Counted from the first letter of the stretch, positions 1-8,988 are shown. The stretch: DNA of 64,000 bases from Corynebacterium kroppenstedtii DSM 44385 (GCF_000023145.1 NC_012704.1:2294001-2358000), one strand, 5' to 3'. Translations and numbers: made by a program. Notes: a model not told the origin generated them from the sequence alone.

Positions 1-1073
1 GCCGCTAATACCATCCCGATGGCAACGAAGATAATGCCCAAGATGGGGCCGCGCGCGCTGTAGTCGGTGTTGATGCGGTCACCAACTTGCTGGATGCCGA
101 ACCCGAATGCCAAGCACACCACCGTGAGGAGCGCGGAGTAGGCGACGGGGGCTTTGACGTGGGAGGACATGAGTGCGGGTGTCACCGCGTAGGCAACGCC
201 GGCTGCCCCGAAGACCCAGGGTGCGATCGGCACGGCGACCGTCAAGAACCGTGGGTGCTTCGCGGTGGGAACGGCCAGGTCAGACCAAAAGCTGCCGTGG
301 ACTTTCAAGTGCGCGGACTGGCGGGTTTCCGGTATTTTCACCAGGAAAACCAGGGTGGGGATAGACAGAATGATCTGCAAAATGTAGGAAAGCTGCCCTG
401 GGATCGGCCCCCATTGCGCGAGAAGACCAGCAACTCCGGCACCAACTCCGAAGCCACCCGTGAGGGCCATCGCTGCTCGGGCCGCGCCAGCAGATTTTTT
501 CGCGTGCGGGTCAAACGGCGCCTGAGAAAGCTCTTTCACCCAGGACCCACCAACAGTCATGGCGATTCCCACGGCCAGGCCGGCCAGCAGTCGACCGATA
601 AACATGGGGACCTCGGACTTTTCACCGATGGCAATCAAGATCGAGCCGATGATCGCAGCCACCGGCCCCCATAACATCACCGTCTTACGCCCGTAGCGGT
701 CCGAGAGAGGCCCTAAGAAAACCAGACCTGCCATAATCCCGATGGCATATGCACCCAACAGGGAGTCGACAAAGACCGGCGAGAACACGCTTTCACCACG
801 GTAAAAAATAAGGAGTGGTGTGAATTCGTTGCCACCCCAGGCGATCACGAACATCGCCAGTACGACGAAAACCCATGCGTAGCGATCCGAAGCGTTCGCG
901 GTGGTCGGCGTGGCGGCCCGGAGTTCGTGAGGTGTGACGTCGGCAAGCTGATCCTGTTGCGTGCTACTTCGCGCACTCGTCGTTGCGGAAGCGACGCTGC
1001 TGTCAGCGGTATGTGGGGCAGGGTCAAGATGTGCGTCTGAGCTGTCGCTCTCAGACGATTTCGGGGAGGACAT
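1..1073 (-). CDS. MFS transporter, 3' end cut by window edge
   Basis: Reading the minus strand from an ATG at 1073 gives an open frame that runs off the left edge, about 357 codons. The first 60 or so residues are a hydrophilic Ser/Ala/Asp-rich cytoplasmic tail. Transmembrane helices follow, with the major facilitator loop 2-3 signature GPLSDRYGRK near residue 125. This marks an MFS proton-coupled or uniport carrier in the inner membrane; the substrate cannot be told. It diverges from the short-chain dehydrogenase at 1241, and the 167 bases between them must hold both promoters. The C-terminal helices are outside the window, so the exact subfamily is open. Confidence 0.85.
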   Translation of the reverse strand, partial: MSSPKSSESDSSDAHLDPAPHTADSSVASATTSARSSTQQDQLADVTPHELRAATPTTANASDRYAWVFVVLAMFVIAWGGNEFTPLLIFYRGESVFSPVFVDSLLGAYAIGIMAGLVFLGPLSDRYGRKTVMLWGPVAAIIGSILIAIGEKSEVPMFIGRLLAGLAVGIAMTVGGSWVKELSQAPFDPHAKKSAGAARAAMALTGGFGVGAGVAGLLAQWGPIPGQLSYILQIILSIPTLVFLVKIPETRQSAHLKVHGSFWSDLAVPTAKHPRFLTVAVPIAPWVFGAAGVAYAVTPALMSSHVKAPVAYSALLTVVCLAFGFGIQQVGDRINTDYSARGPILGIIFVAIGMVLA

Positions 1074-1240
1074 GGCCTTATCGTAGGAGTGCCCAGTTTT
1101 CCAATGAAATAAAATCGCGATTTTAGGCCGAAATTACGCAACTCTCACACGAACGACCAATATGTGGTATGGATCATGTTTTTACGACGTGTCGCCTGAA
1201 TCGCATAATTCGCCTGAACCGCCGGAAGGGAAGAACAACG

Positions 1241-2119
1241 ATGGCTCACACGAATCCCGACACATCCCATACCAATCGCTCTAGCTCACTGGATGGCAAG
1301 AAGGTTGCTTTGGTGACGGGCGCGACGTCGGGTATCGGTCGATCGACCGCGCTCAAGCTGCTCAAGAAGGGTTTTGTGGTTTACGGCGCGGCCCGGCGCG
1401 AGGACCGTTTGCGCGAGCTGGCGCGCGACGGGGTGCGCACTCTGCGGATGGATGTGACCGATGAAGACTCCATGAGCGACGGGATCAACACCATTATCGA
1501 CGACGCTGGCCGTATTGATGTTCTGATCAATTGTGCTGGATATGGCGTTGTGGGCGCTATTGAGGATGTCGATCCGGAGGATGCCCGCCGACAGTTTGAG
1601 ATTAACGTGTTCGGCCCGATGGCGTTGGTGCGTTTGGTTGCTCCGCATATGCGCGAGCAGGGTGAGGGCCGGATTGTGAATGTGTCGTCGATCGCGGGGA
1701 AGGTTCCCGCCCTGCTCGGCGGCTGGTACCACGGGTCGAAATTTGCCCTGGAGGGGCTGAGCGATTGTCTGCGCTTGGAGCTGGGGCCGTGGGGTATCGA
1801 TGTGTCCGTGGTGGAGCCGGGCCCGGTGAAGACGGAGTGGCCGCATATTGCTCAGGAATCGATGGAGGAAACCAGTGATGGTAGGGCGTATGCGGAGATG
1901 GCGCACGCGGTGGCGGAGTCTGTTGAGTTTAAGCACCGTCCGGGGATGGTGTCCCGGCCTGGGACTGTGGCGCATGCTGTTGTGAAGGCCGCGACGACTG
2001 AGCGGCCCCGCACGAGGTACGCGGTGGGGCCGTTAGCGAAGCTCACGGTGCTGTTGCGCCGCCTACTCCCCGACCGAGCTATGGATTTCTTTATCCGTAA
2101 GAGCTACAAGCTCGGATAG
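1241..2119 (+). CDS. Short-chain dehydrogenase/reductase (SDR)
   Basis: A 292-residue classical SDR. It has the dinucleotide motif TGATSGIG near residue 29, NCAGYG, the catalytic serine in VSSIAG and the catalytic pair in YHGSK. The C-terminal residues are longer than in minimal SDRs and basic, as in actinobacterial oxidoreductases acting on bulky alcohols or ketones. An upstream start at 1169 is possible, but the ATG at 1241 follows the purine-rich stretch ggaagggaag and begins where family homology begins. It is probably cytosolic and NADP-dependent, because a basic residue follows the first strand (AARRED). The gene stands alone and is divergent from the MFS gene. The substrate is unknown. 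Confidence 0.85.
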   Translation: MAHTNPDTSHTNRSSSLDGKKVALVTGATSGIGRSTALKLLKKGFVVYGAARREDRLRELARDGVRTLRMDVTDEDSMSDGINTIIDDAGRIDVLINCAGYGVVGAIEDVDPEDARRQFEINVFGPMALVRLVAPHMREQGEGRIVNVSSIAGKVPALLGGWYHGSKFALEGLSDCLRLELGPWGIDVSVVEPGPVKTEWPHIAQESMEETSDGRAYAEMAHAVAESVEFKHRPGMVSRPGTVAHAVVKAATTERPRTRYAVGPLAKLTVLLRRLLPDRAMDFFIRKSYKLG

Positions 2120-2126
2120 GCGGGAT

Positions 2127-2172
2127 GTGGAGCCGCCTGTCAGAATCGAACTGACGATATTCTCATGACGGG
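2127..2172 (-). repeat. Displaced 3' fragment of tRNA-Thr (att-like)
   Basis: Bases 2127-2157 are identical to 2856-2886, the 3' end of the intact tRNA-Thr gene: encoded CCA, acceptor strand, T arm and part of the variable region. A further 15 bases match partly, reaching into the anticodon stem. Orientation is the same as the intact tRNA. A tRNA gene plus a distant copy of its 3' half is the usual footprint of site-specific integration, with this as the far attachment site. The roughly 700 bases between hold one tiny gene and a repeat but no integrase, so the element is a remnant or non-autonomous. Confidence 0.7.
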
Positions 2173-2192
2173 TCTTTGTCGACGCAGTGCGC

Positions 2193-2354
2193 CTACCAAC
2201 GCTGCTTACGCTTGCGAGAATTATCTTTCTCGTCCTTCAAGAAGTCGAATCGCGTCCGAGGGTACTTGGCGAAGTACTCCTCCGGGCTCGTCTCAAGGAG
2301 CTTGATGCGCTCCGAATAGGTTGCATCGAATGTGATGTTCTTTGGGCTGGTCAC
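2193..2354 (-). CDS. 53-residue basic protein, unknown function
   Basis: A GTG start at 2354 is preceded eight bases upstream by a near-perfect ribosome site (ggaggtga). The frame runs 53 codons to a stop at 2193. The protein starts MTSPKNITFD, has an amphipathic charged middle (ERIKLLETSPEEYF) and ends in a strongly basic tail (SRKRKQRW). There is no signal peptide or membrane segment. It is the only gene between the two tRNA-Thr ends. The basic tail and small size would suit a nucleic-acid-binding or ribosome-associated peptide, but I do not recognise the family. Confidence 0.55.
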   Translation of the reverse strand: MTSPKNITFDATYSERIKLLETSPEEYFAKYPRTRFDFLKDEKDNSRKRKQRW

Positions 2355-2540
2355 TTCGGCTCACCTCCATCACTAGACCGTAACCGAGTGTAACCGAATA
2401 CCGTCACCGCGACGACGATTCCGCCCACCAGTACTCATCCCCTTATAGTCCCCTCGAAGGCGAACGCCACCGCAAAAGTGTCCGCACCGCCTTTTGTCGT
2501 ATAACCCCAGGAGGAAGACAATTCCTGGGGCGCGAAGAAG

Positions 2541-2772
2541 CACCGACGCACGGAAAAGGAGCCGGTACACGGAAAACTGCGAGGAAACTACACCTCGAGC
2601 CCACCTAGAGCCCGAAAAGTGTGGGGGAATATGCGCCCCAAAATAAAAGTGCGGAGGTATATGGCCAATTTTCGGCCATTTTTCGCCCATATCCCCACGC
2701 AGTTTTCCCAACCGACCCCTATATGCCCCCGCAGTTTTCCGGCATCCGGACACACTTTTGTCGTATAACCCA
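2541..2772. repeat. Dispersed inverted-repeat element, copy A
   Basis: About 230 bases closely related to 40954-41183. Both copies start caccgacgcacgga and end cttttgtc followed by taaaaccca or tataaccca. Inside is a 22-23 base unit of the form aaaagtgcgggggnatatgg: two forward copies here (2615-2637, 2645-2666) and two inverted ones (2685-2706, 2716-2738). The last is an extra unit not present in copy B. The arms can form a long hairpin around ggccaattttcggcc. No open frame is convincing. The stretch 2355-2856 holds nothing else but this element and a hairpin before the tRNA. Confidence 0.75.
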
Positions 2773-2819
2773 AAACCACGCACGATGCCTCGCGTCCCCC
2801 GGTCCGCGAAAATGCATGA

Positions 2820-2853
2820 AGCCCCAGGCAGAACAAGAATTGTGCCTGGGGCT
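2820..2853 (-). terminator. Hairpin behind tRNA-Thr
   Basis: An 11-base-pair stem (agccccaggca with tgcctggggct) and an 11-base loop lie directly 3' of tRNA-Thr on the minus strand. There is no uridine run right after the stem, so it may be a processing or weak termination structure. Confidence 0.5.
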
Positions 2854-2856
2854 AGG

Positions 2857-2932
2857 TGGAGCCGCCTGTCAGAATCGAACTGACGACCTTCTCATTACGA
2901 GTGAGATGCTCTACCGACTGAGCTAAGGCGGC
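2857..2932 (-). tRNA. tRNA-Thr (anticodon CGU)
   Basis: The minus strand folds as a full cloverleaf. The 7-bp acceptor stem is gccgcct/aggcggc, the D arm contains agctcagtcggtagagc, the anticodon stem tctca/tgaga encloses loop ctcgtaa with anticodon CGT, and the T arm contains gttcgattc. CCA is encoded at 2859-2857. Its 3' end is repeated at 2127-2157. Confidence 0.95.
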
Positions 2933-3040
2933 ATGAAGTACCTCGACGCATATTACCTGAACCAGTCGCGGGACCAAAACGTAGCCCTCACCTCGAGGTT
3001 CGTGCGATAAATTCCCGGCCCCGCCGCGACTTCCCTCGCC

Positions 3041-4399
3041 CTAATCAACAGGCCCAGTCACGCATATTTGCCGCAACCTGCCCACCATCGCATCAAGCGC
3101 TCCTTCTTGCCGGACCCCTGAAGCGAGTAATTCGCGCCCCATCCGAACAGCATCAACACACTGAAGCAGCTGCTCAGGTGTGTTTCGTCGGGCCAGTTCG
3201 GCGGCAGTATTCGCGTGGTCGGGGTGGATGGCGGGCACACGTCCGCCACCAGCATTAACGCTCACCATGAGCGCATCGCGATACAGCCCCGCAATATCCA
3301 TCAGCGAGAGATCCAACAGGTCAATGACCATGCGTGTCCGGCGGTTTTTCTGTTTCGTTTCCAGCTCTTTCATCGCGCCCGCACTCCCCCGCTGAGCTTT
3401 CGCCGCGCCACGTCCTTTCGCGCCAACGCCCAGGGCCTCCCGCAACTTCGCCAGCTCGGCCTCATCGCGTTCAGCGGTGGCCGCCTCGGCTTCCTTCTTT
3501 GCCGACGCCACCAGCTCGCCGGTATACAGATACGCGTCGCCGTCCTGGTACACCTTTTCCGGGACACGCAGCGCCCGTTGCCGCTGAGTGCGCGCTTGGT
3601 CGTCTGACGCTAACCGCTTGGCCCGTCCAACGTGCCCGCCCGACACAGACGCAGCCCAATCAATCTGCTTGTCGGTGAGCCCGAGGGCTGTGTCGTCGGC
3701 AAGAATGTGTTTGACCTCGTCTATTGAGGGCGTAGGGATGTAGACGTGTCGGCATCGCGAACGGATCGTGACGTGGACATCATCGGGGTCGGTGGACGGC
3801 GCGCAGAGGATAAACACCGTCCGCGGCGGGGGCTCCTCGATGGATTTCAGCAGGGCATTGGCGCCGGCATCGTTGAGCCGGTCGGCGTCTTCAACGATAA
3901 CAACGCGCCACTGTGCGGTGGTGGGCATGCGCGAGGCCGCCTCGATCATGTCGCGCACCTGCTTCACCGGGATAACGACGCCTTCGGGCACGATCGTGAC
4001 AATGTCCGTGTGCGTTCCGGCCAGGGCGGTCCGGCAGGCTTCGCATTGTCCGCAACCAGGTGTTTCTTCCTTGCACATTAACGACGCGGCGAATGCTTTC
4101 GCGGCGACGGAGCGGCCCGCGCCGGGTGGCCCGGTGAAGAGCCAGGCGTGGGTCATGTGGGCGGATTGGTGCGCCGACGCAGGTAGGCCGGCGAGCGCGG
4201 CGTCGTCGGTTGTAGCGCTTCCGCTAGCCACACCGCTCTCACCATCTAGACCACTCCCGCTAGCCACACCACCGTCCCCACGAGCAGCAATCTCGCGGGC
4301 AGCATACACAGCGTTGGTGAGTGTTTCGCGCACAGTGGGGGATCCCACCATCTGCCGGAGCAGCGGTGGTTCGGGGCGGTCGGTGGCGCGGGAATTCAT
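3041..4399 (-). CDS. holB: DNA polymerase III subunit delta'
   Basis: This 452-residue protein is the clamp-loader delta' subunit, which helps load the sliding clamp during replication. It has the P-loop-like GPPGAGRS (residues 90-97, Lys replaced by Arg, as often in delta'), the zinc-binding cysteines at about 109, 116, 119 and 122, the Walker B-like VEDADRL and the sensor region IRSRCRH. A low-complexity insert at residues 43-65 carries VASGS twice, mirrored in DNA by a 14-base direct repeat at 4221-4234 and 4257-4270. It lies next to the adenylate cyclase as in mycobacteria and other corynebacteria. Confidence 0.93.
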   Translation of the reverse strand: MNSRATDRPEPPLLRQMVGSPTVRETLTNAVYAAREIAARGDGGVASGSGLDGESGVASGSATTDDAALAGLPASAHQSAHMTHAWLFTGPPGAGRSVAAKAFAASLMCKEETPGCGQCEACRTALAGTHTDIVTIVPEGVVIPVKQVRDMIEAASRMPTTAQWRVVIVEDADRLNDAGANALLKSIEEPPPRTVFILCAPSTDPDDVHVTIRSRCRHVYIPTPSIDEVKHILADDTALGLTDKQIDWAASVSGGHVGRAKRLASDDQARTQRQRALRVPEKVYQDGDAYLYTGELVASAKKEAEAATAERDEAELAKLREALGVGAKGRGAAKAQRGSAGAMKELETKQKNRRTRMVIDLLDLSLMDIAGLYRDALMVSVNAGGGRVPAIHPDHANTAAELARRNTPEQLLQCVDAVRMGRELLASGVRQEGALDAMVGRLRQICVTGPVD

Positions 4400-4521
4400 G
4401 GGAACAGTGTACGTTGCACCCCGGACATACCATGCCGCCGATATGCGCGGCCAAGATACCGCCCGATATACCCGGCCGAGACACCGCCCGTCGCACCGAT
4501 TGACCAGTTATCCTATTGATT

Positions 4522-6051
4522 ATGACTATTCAGGAGTATCTGCGGTGGCTTCGGGGGACGTCGTGGCCTTTGTATGCGGCATTGGTGCTTCTGGCTAATG
4601 TGGTCGGCGCGCTGGCGGTGGGCGCTTTCCTCCGGTTCTTGTTGCCACTGGGAGAGCGCGACGATCTCACGGATTTTTCCAGTTCAGTGGGCGCGCTCTA
4701 CGCAGCATATTTCGTGGCAGCCGTCGTGGCAGGTATCGGCTGCACTGTTTTCCTCTTTCAGTCGGTACTCAGGTGGCAGCGCCATCCTGACCGCTTCGAC
4801 CCCATCATGATCCGCCACCTAGTGCTGCGCATCCCCGCTTTCCAAGCGTTCCTGGGCGCGGCTCTGTGGCTCATTGGTGTGGTCATCTTCACGGCTGTGG
4901 CCGCTACTCGTTCTGCGAGCCTCGCCGTGTCGGTGTGCGTAACGGCCCTCCTGGGCGGTGCGCTGGTCACGATGCTCACGTATTTCATTGCGGAGCGCCG
5001 CGTTCGCCCCATCGCGATCGCAGCCCTGGCGGTGAACGCGGATCGTACTTTCCTGGAGCCGTCGATTAGTGGGCGTATCCGCCAAGTATGGGTAACGACG
5101 ACGGCCATCCCCGTGGTGGGGATCGTGCTGTTGGCGGTGGGGGCTCGCCAGGGATTTTTCTCCAGCGACGCGGCGAGTTTGATGCCCGCGGTGGTGGCGC
5201 TGGCGGTGACGTCGTTAGTGACGGGCTGGGCCGGCGCTGCGCTGCTCTCGATGAGCATCGCGGACCCCATTGATGAGCTTCAGGACGCTATCCTGCGCGT
5301 GCGTCGCGGTGAGACGGATACCGACGTCCCGATTTACGACGGCTCGGAGATCGGCGTGCTGCAGGCCGGCTTCAACGAAATGATGCGCGGTTTGCGCGAC
5401 CGCCAGCGCGTGCGCGATGTGTTCGGCCAGTACGTGGGTATCGAGGTCGCGCGGCAGGCGATGGAGGAGAACCCGGTGTTGGGCGGCGAGGATCGCCTGG
5501 TTGCGGTGCTGTTCGTCGACGTGATTGGTTCCACGACGTTCGCGGTGAACCATCCGCCGGAAGAGGTTGTGGAGACGCTCAATCAGTACTTTGATCGCGT
5601 CGTGGAGATCGTGCACAAGCACCGCGGGATTATCAACAAGTTCGAGGGCGACGCGGCGCTGGCTGTTTTCGGGGCTCCGCTGCCACTCGACGACATCGCC
5701 GGCCACGCGTTGGCGGCGGCGCGCGAACTACGGGCGGAGCTGCGTGGCTTGCGTCTGCAGTCGGGTATTGGTGTGGCCGCCGGGCACGTTGTGGCTGGTC
5801 ACATTGGTGCCCATGACCGTTTTGAGTACACGGTGATCGGCGACGCGGTGAACCAGGCGGCTCGGCTGACGGATTTGGCTAAGGACACTCCCGGTCGTGT
5901 TTTGACTTCTGCCGCGACGTTGCGTCGCGCGAATGAGGCGGAGCAGGCGCGGTGGACTGTGCTGAAGTCCGTAGAGTTGCGGGGGCGCAAGGAGATGACT
6001 CAGTTGGCACGGCCTATTCGCCCGACGCTCGCTGACCGTTCAGAGAGGTAG
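4522..6051 (+). CDS. cyaB: Membrane-bound class III adenylate cyclase
   Basis: A 509-residue inner-membrane protein that should make cAMP from ATP. Six predicted transmembrane helices occupy residues 15-245. A HAMP linker follows (IADPIDELQDAI), then a cyclase domain with metal-binding aspartates near 333 (LFVDVIGST) and 377 (KFEGDAALAVFG) and the transition-state region VIGDAVNQAARL. Two codons earlier a TTG is in frame, but the ATG at 4522 is the better start. The product would be the ligand of GlxR, encoded at 40259 in this window. The gene normally sits beside topA; here a 14 kb block separates them. Confidence 0.9.
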   Translation: MTIQEYLRWLRGTSWPLYAALVLLANVVGALAVGAFLRFLLPLGERDDLTDFSSSVGALYAAYFVAAVVAGIGCTVFLFQSVLRWQRHPDRFDPIMIRHLVLRIPAFQAFLGAALWLIGVVIFTAVAATRSASLAVSVCVTALLGGALVTMLTYFIAERRVRPIAIAALAVNADRTFLEPSISGRIRQVWVTTTAIPVVGIVLLAVGARQGFFSSDAASLMPAVVALAVTSLVTGWAGAALLSMSIADPIDELQDAILRVRRGETDTDVPIYDGSEIGVLQAGFNEMMRGLRDRQRVRDVFGQYVGIEVARQAMEENPVLGGEDRLVAVLFVDVIGSTTFAVNHPPEEVVETLNQYFDRVVEIVHKHRGIINKFEGDAALAVFGAPLPLDDIAGHALAAARELRAELRGLRLQSGIGVAAGHVVAGHIGAHDRFEYTVIGDAVNQAARLTDLAKDTPGRVLTSAATLRRANEAEQARWTVLKSVELRGRKEMTQLARPIRPTLADRSER

Positions 6052-6069
6052 CGGGCAAAACTGAACGCT

Positions 6070-7764
6070 CTACTCGACGGTGGAGCGCCCAGGAAGCTTC
6101 TTCCGGATCACTTTGCCCATGGGGTTGCGGGGGAATTCATCAACGAAGAAGACGTCCCGCGGGCGGTGCCCCTCAGACAATTCATTCACAACGTGCTCGC
6201 GGACTTCATCCGCGGTAATCGGATCCGTGCCTTCTTCCCTAATGATGTAGGCACGAATGGCCTGGCCATATTGATCGTCCTCAACACCGTGGACATAGGA
6301 ATCATGAATCCGCGAGTGCGAAACCAAGGCGTTTTCAATCTCGATGGGGAAGATCTTTTCGGCGAACTGGGTAATGATCAGGTCATCCCCACGGCCGAGC
6401 ACATGGAGCATATTGCCGTCGGTGATGTAGCCACGGTCGTGCATGCAGATCGCACCGTTGATCGTAGGGATGTCAATGTCCTGGTCCGTGTATCCGGCGA
6501 AGAGGTCATACACGGCAACCCAAATGATGCCGATTTCCCCCTCGGGGACCAGGTTGCCGTCCTCATCACGGATGTCGACGATTTCACCGGGGTAGATGCG
6601 GCCACTGAGTGCGGTATCTGCAGCGAGCTCTTCAGGACGTGCGACGGCGATCGGACCAGATTCCGAACTCCCGTAGAGGTTACAAAGGACAGGTTTCGCT
6701 TCTGGGCCACCGAACTTCTCGTTGGTCTTTTCGATCTCATGGGCAGCTAAGGGGCTACCAGCCGAAACGATAAACCGAAGCCCGTCAACGTGGTCGATTC
6801 CTTCGTTATCCATATAGGAGACGATGGAACGCAGGCGCGAGGCAGCCGAGCACATCGCCGTGGCGTTGTAGTGCTGGATGTCGCGCAGTGTTTCTTCCGG
6901 AGTGAAGCCCCGCCGCGCAATGATGGTGGATTGCGTAAACAAGGATAAGACGAGGTTGGCCCACCCGTAGTCGTGGAAGAGCACACTCGTCAGAATGACG
7001 GTGAGGCCCCGCTTCCACGGAATCCCCGAAACTAATGGTGCCGCACCCTGGGGCGACTTAAATGCACCGCGAATAACGCCCTTGGGCATTCCGGTGGTTC
7101 CCGACGTCATCACAACGTGGAAGCCACGTTTCGGCCGGGTGGGTAACGAGTCGGTTACTCGAGCCTGGCTAATGATGCCATCCATGGTCTCATAACGCTC
7201 GGCATTATCGGGATTATCGACGTGGCCAAGGATGATGTCGTATTTATCCGCGGCATCATCGGCGAGCATCGGGAGGAATTCATCATCGAGGATGAAAACG
7301 TCAATGTGGTTAAACGCCAGAACGTGCTCGAGCTGTTTCGCCGACGTGTTCGCGTTGACCATAAAGATGTTGAAGCCCAGCATGTGGCGGCACGTGAGCG
7401 GGAGTATGGCGGCCCTCCCGTTGCGGGCTAGGACGGCGACGTTGGTGCCGGCCTTCACTCCCCGAGCCTGGAGCGCCAGAGCCAGGCGGTTGGTACGCTC
7501 CCAGAACTCGGCATAGGTGAGTTCGCCGTCATCGTCAACGAGGCCTAGGCGGACCGGGTTCATCCGCGCGGCCATGGATAACATAGTCGTTTCTAGCGCT
7601 CCCCAGCGATAGAAGCTCTTTGCTGCGGCCAGGATGTCTGCGGGCTTCATTGGCTCAAGAACCTCAAGGTCCTTGAGGATACGCAGAAAGTAGCCAAACT
7701 GCTGAAGTTTGATTTTCGCAGGTGCTCCATGGTTAATCCGAGGAGTAAGCGTGAAATTTGGCAT
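6070..7764 (-). CDS. Acyl-CoA synthetase-like AMP-forming ligase 1
   Basis: A 564-residue adenylate-forming enzyme (ANL superfamily), of the mycobacterial FadD2/FadD12-like type. It should activate a carboxylic acid, probably a fatty acid, with ATP and CoA. Visible motifs are the P-loop VVMTSGTTGMPKGV, the A5 region LYGSSESGPIA, the hinge DRGYITDGNMLHVLGRGDD and the catalytic lysine in NPMGKVIRKKLPG. The start MPNFTLTPR at 7764 aligns with the paralogue at 10700 and follows ttgggga; an upstream in-frame start at 7875 would add an odd tail. It is paralogous to 9021-10700 and convergent with the cyclase gene, 18 bases away. The acid used is unknown. Confidence 0.87.
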   Translation of the reverse strand: MPNFTLTPRINHGAPAKIKLQQFGYFLRILKDLEVLEPMKPADILAAAKSFYRWGALETTMLSMAARMNPVRLGLVDDDGELTYAEFWERTNRLALALQARGVKAGTNVAVLARNGRAAILPLTCRHMLGFNIFMVNANTSAKQLEHVLAFNHIDVFILDDEFLPMLADDAADKYDIILGHVDNPDNAERYETMDGIISQARVTDSLPTRPKRGFHVVMTSGTTGMPKGVIRGAFKSPQGAAPLVSGIPWKRGLTVILTSVLFHDYGWANLVLSLFTQSTIIARRGFTPEETLRDIQHYNATAMCSAASRLRSIVSYMDNEGIDHVDGLRFIVSAGSPLAAHEIEKTNEKFGGPEAKPVLCNLYGSSESGPIAVARPEELAADTALSGRIYPGEIVDIRDEDGNLVPEGEIGIIWVAVYDLFAGYTDQDIDIPTINGAICMHDRGYITDGNMLHVLGRGDDLIITQFAEKIFPIEIENALVSHSRIHDSYVHGVEDDQYGQAIRAYIIREEGTDPITADEVREHVVNELSEGHRPRDVFFVDEFPRNPMGKVIRKKLPGRSTVE

Positions 7765-7998
7765 ATACTGATCCCCAAAACGGTTTTTCAACATAAACAA
7801 GGTCGATCGAGATATTATATAGTTCAACAGGTACTGAGTACACTTTTCTACGGCGTTAATTAAACAGTCATCCAAGTACCCTCACCGTAGAATATCCACT
7901 ACAACATATCGTGGGAGAGAGGGCGCCATCGATAAACAAAATCACCTCTAATTTTAAAAATACTCTTCATAGATCAAAATCCTGCACGGAAGGAAATC

Positions 7999-8856
7999 AT
8001 GTCGATAAAACGAATCCTTATCGCGGGTGGCGGCACACTCGGAACCCAGTCTGCCCTACAGTTCGCACTAAACGGAAAAAAAGTTACTGTCTACACCCAC
8101 AGCGCAGAAGCAATTGACCGAACAAAAACACGCCTCGGCCGTTTCGCTGAGGTATATAAGACACAAACTGATTATGAGACATCGGATGTTGATAAAGCAC
8201 TTGGTAATATCGAATGCGTAGACGATATCGAAACTGCAGTCTCGGATACAGATCTAGTATTCGAATGTCTACCCGAGGATAAGGAAATAAAGCGTGGGTT
8301 CTTTACGGGAATACAGAAAGGCCTAAGTCCAGCCACGATTGTGGCAACAAATTCATCTACTTTCCTCCCTAGTTATTTCACGGATTGTTTCAATGATCCG
8401 TCTATCTTCGTCGCAGTTCACCTGGCAAATGAGATATGGACCCGTAATGTGGCAGAGATAATGCCTCATGCCGATACATCTGACGATACACTTGCAGAGG
8501 TGGAAACTTTCGCTAAAGAAGTAGGCTTAAAACCCATTCGGTTGAACCGTGAACACCCCGGTTATCTATTAAACTCCGTCCTAATTCCTTTCATCCGCTC
8601 AGGTCTGGCCTTAGCTGCAGAGGGAGTTGCCAAACCAGAGTCAGTTGACACGGTATGGGAGACAGTTATGAACTCCGAAGGGCCGTTTCATACTATTGAC
8701 ATAATTGGACTTAGAACCGTTTACGCTGTGTTGTCGGCAGAAGCGAAACATGACGTTCCTGGTTCCAAGGAACTAGCAAGCTTCATTTTTAAAAATTACC
8801 TCGAGAAAGGTCGTCTCGGGGTCGAGAACGGAAAAGGCTTTTACGACTACAGCTAA
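7999..8856 (+). CDS. 3-hydroxyacyl-CoA dehydrogenase
   Basis: A 285-residue NAD-dependent enzyme of the 3-hydroxyacyl/3-hydroxybutyryl-CoA dehydrogenase family. The Rossmann motif is IAGGGTLGTQ, the catalytic glutamate region FECLPED, the NSS motif TNSSTF, and the catalytic His and Asn lie in VHLANEIW. The HLANEIW...AEIM pattern is the one I associate with Firmicutes homologues, where it usually reads HFANEIW. Base composition is visibly more A/T-rich than the housekeeping genes here. The ATG at 7999 follows ggaaggaa. It sits between two divergently placed acyl-CoA ligases, consistent with fatty acid turnover. Horizontal transfer is likely but inferred from composition and motif only. Confidence 0.85.
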   Translation: MSIKRILIAGGGTLGTQSALQFALNGKKVTVYTHSAEAIDRTKTRLGRFAEVYKTQTDYETSDVDKALGNIECVDDIETAVSDTDLVFECLPEDKEIKRGFFTGIQKGLSPATIVATNSSTFLPSYFTDCFNDPSIFVAVHLANEIWTRNVAEIMPHADTSDDTLAEVETFAKEVGLKPIRLNREHPGYLLNSVLIPFIRSGLALAAEGVAKPESVDTVWETVMNSEGPFHTIDIIGLRTVYAVLSAEAKHDVPGSKELASFIFKNYLEKGRLGVENGKGFYDYS

Positions 8857-8961
8857 CCAGCTACCCCCACTATCCTATAGCGAAACTTAGTCGCTCAGTC
8901 TTCTTCCCTATCTGATTTTAGCAAGGCCCCAGTATATTTTGCGATCAAAAAGACGTTAAGC

Positions 8962-8988
8962 CCCCCACGGTTTTGGTATCCGTGGGGG
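8962..8988. terminator. Bidirectional terminator between dehydrogenase and ligase 2
   Basis: A 9-bp G/C stem (cccccacgg with ccgtggggg) with a 9-base loop lies between the convergent genes ending at 8856 and 9021. On the minus strand a T-rich stretch follows about 13 bases later. Confidence 0.7.

Noticed and set aside
2187-2393. 68-codon plus-strand frame in the tRNA islet
   Set aside because: The opposite-strand 53-residue gene has an excellent ribosome site and better composition; this frame is its shadow.
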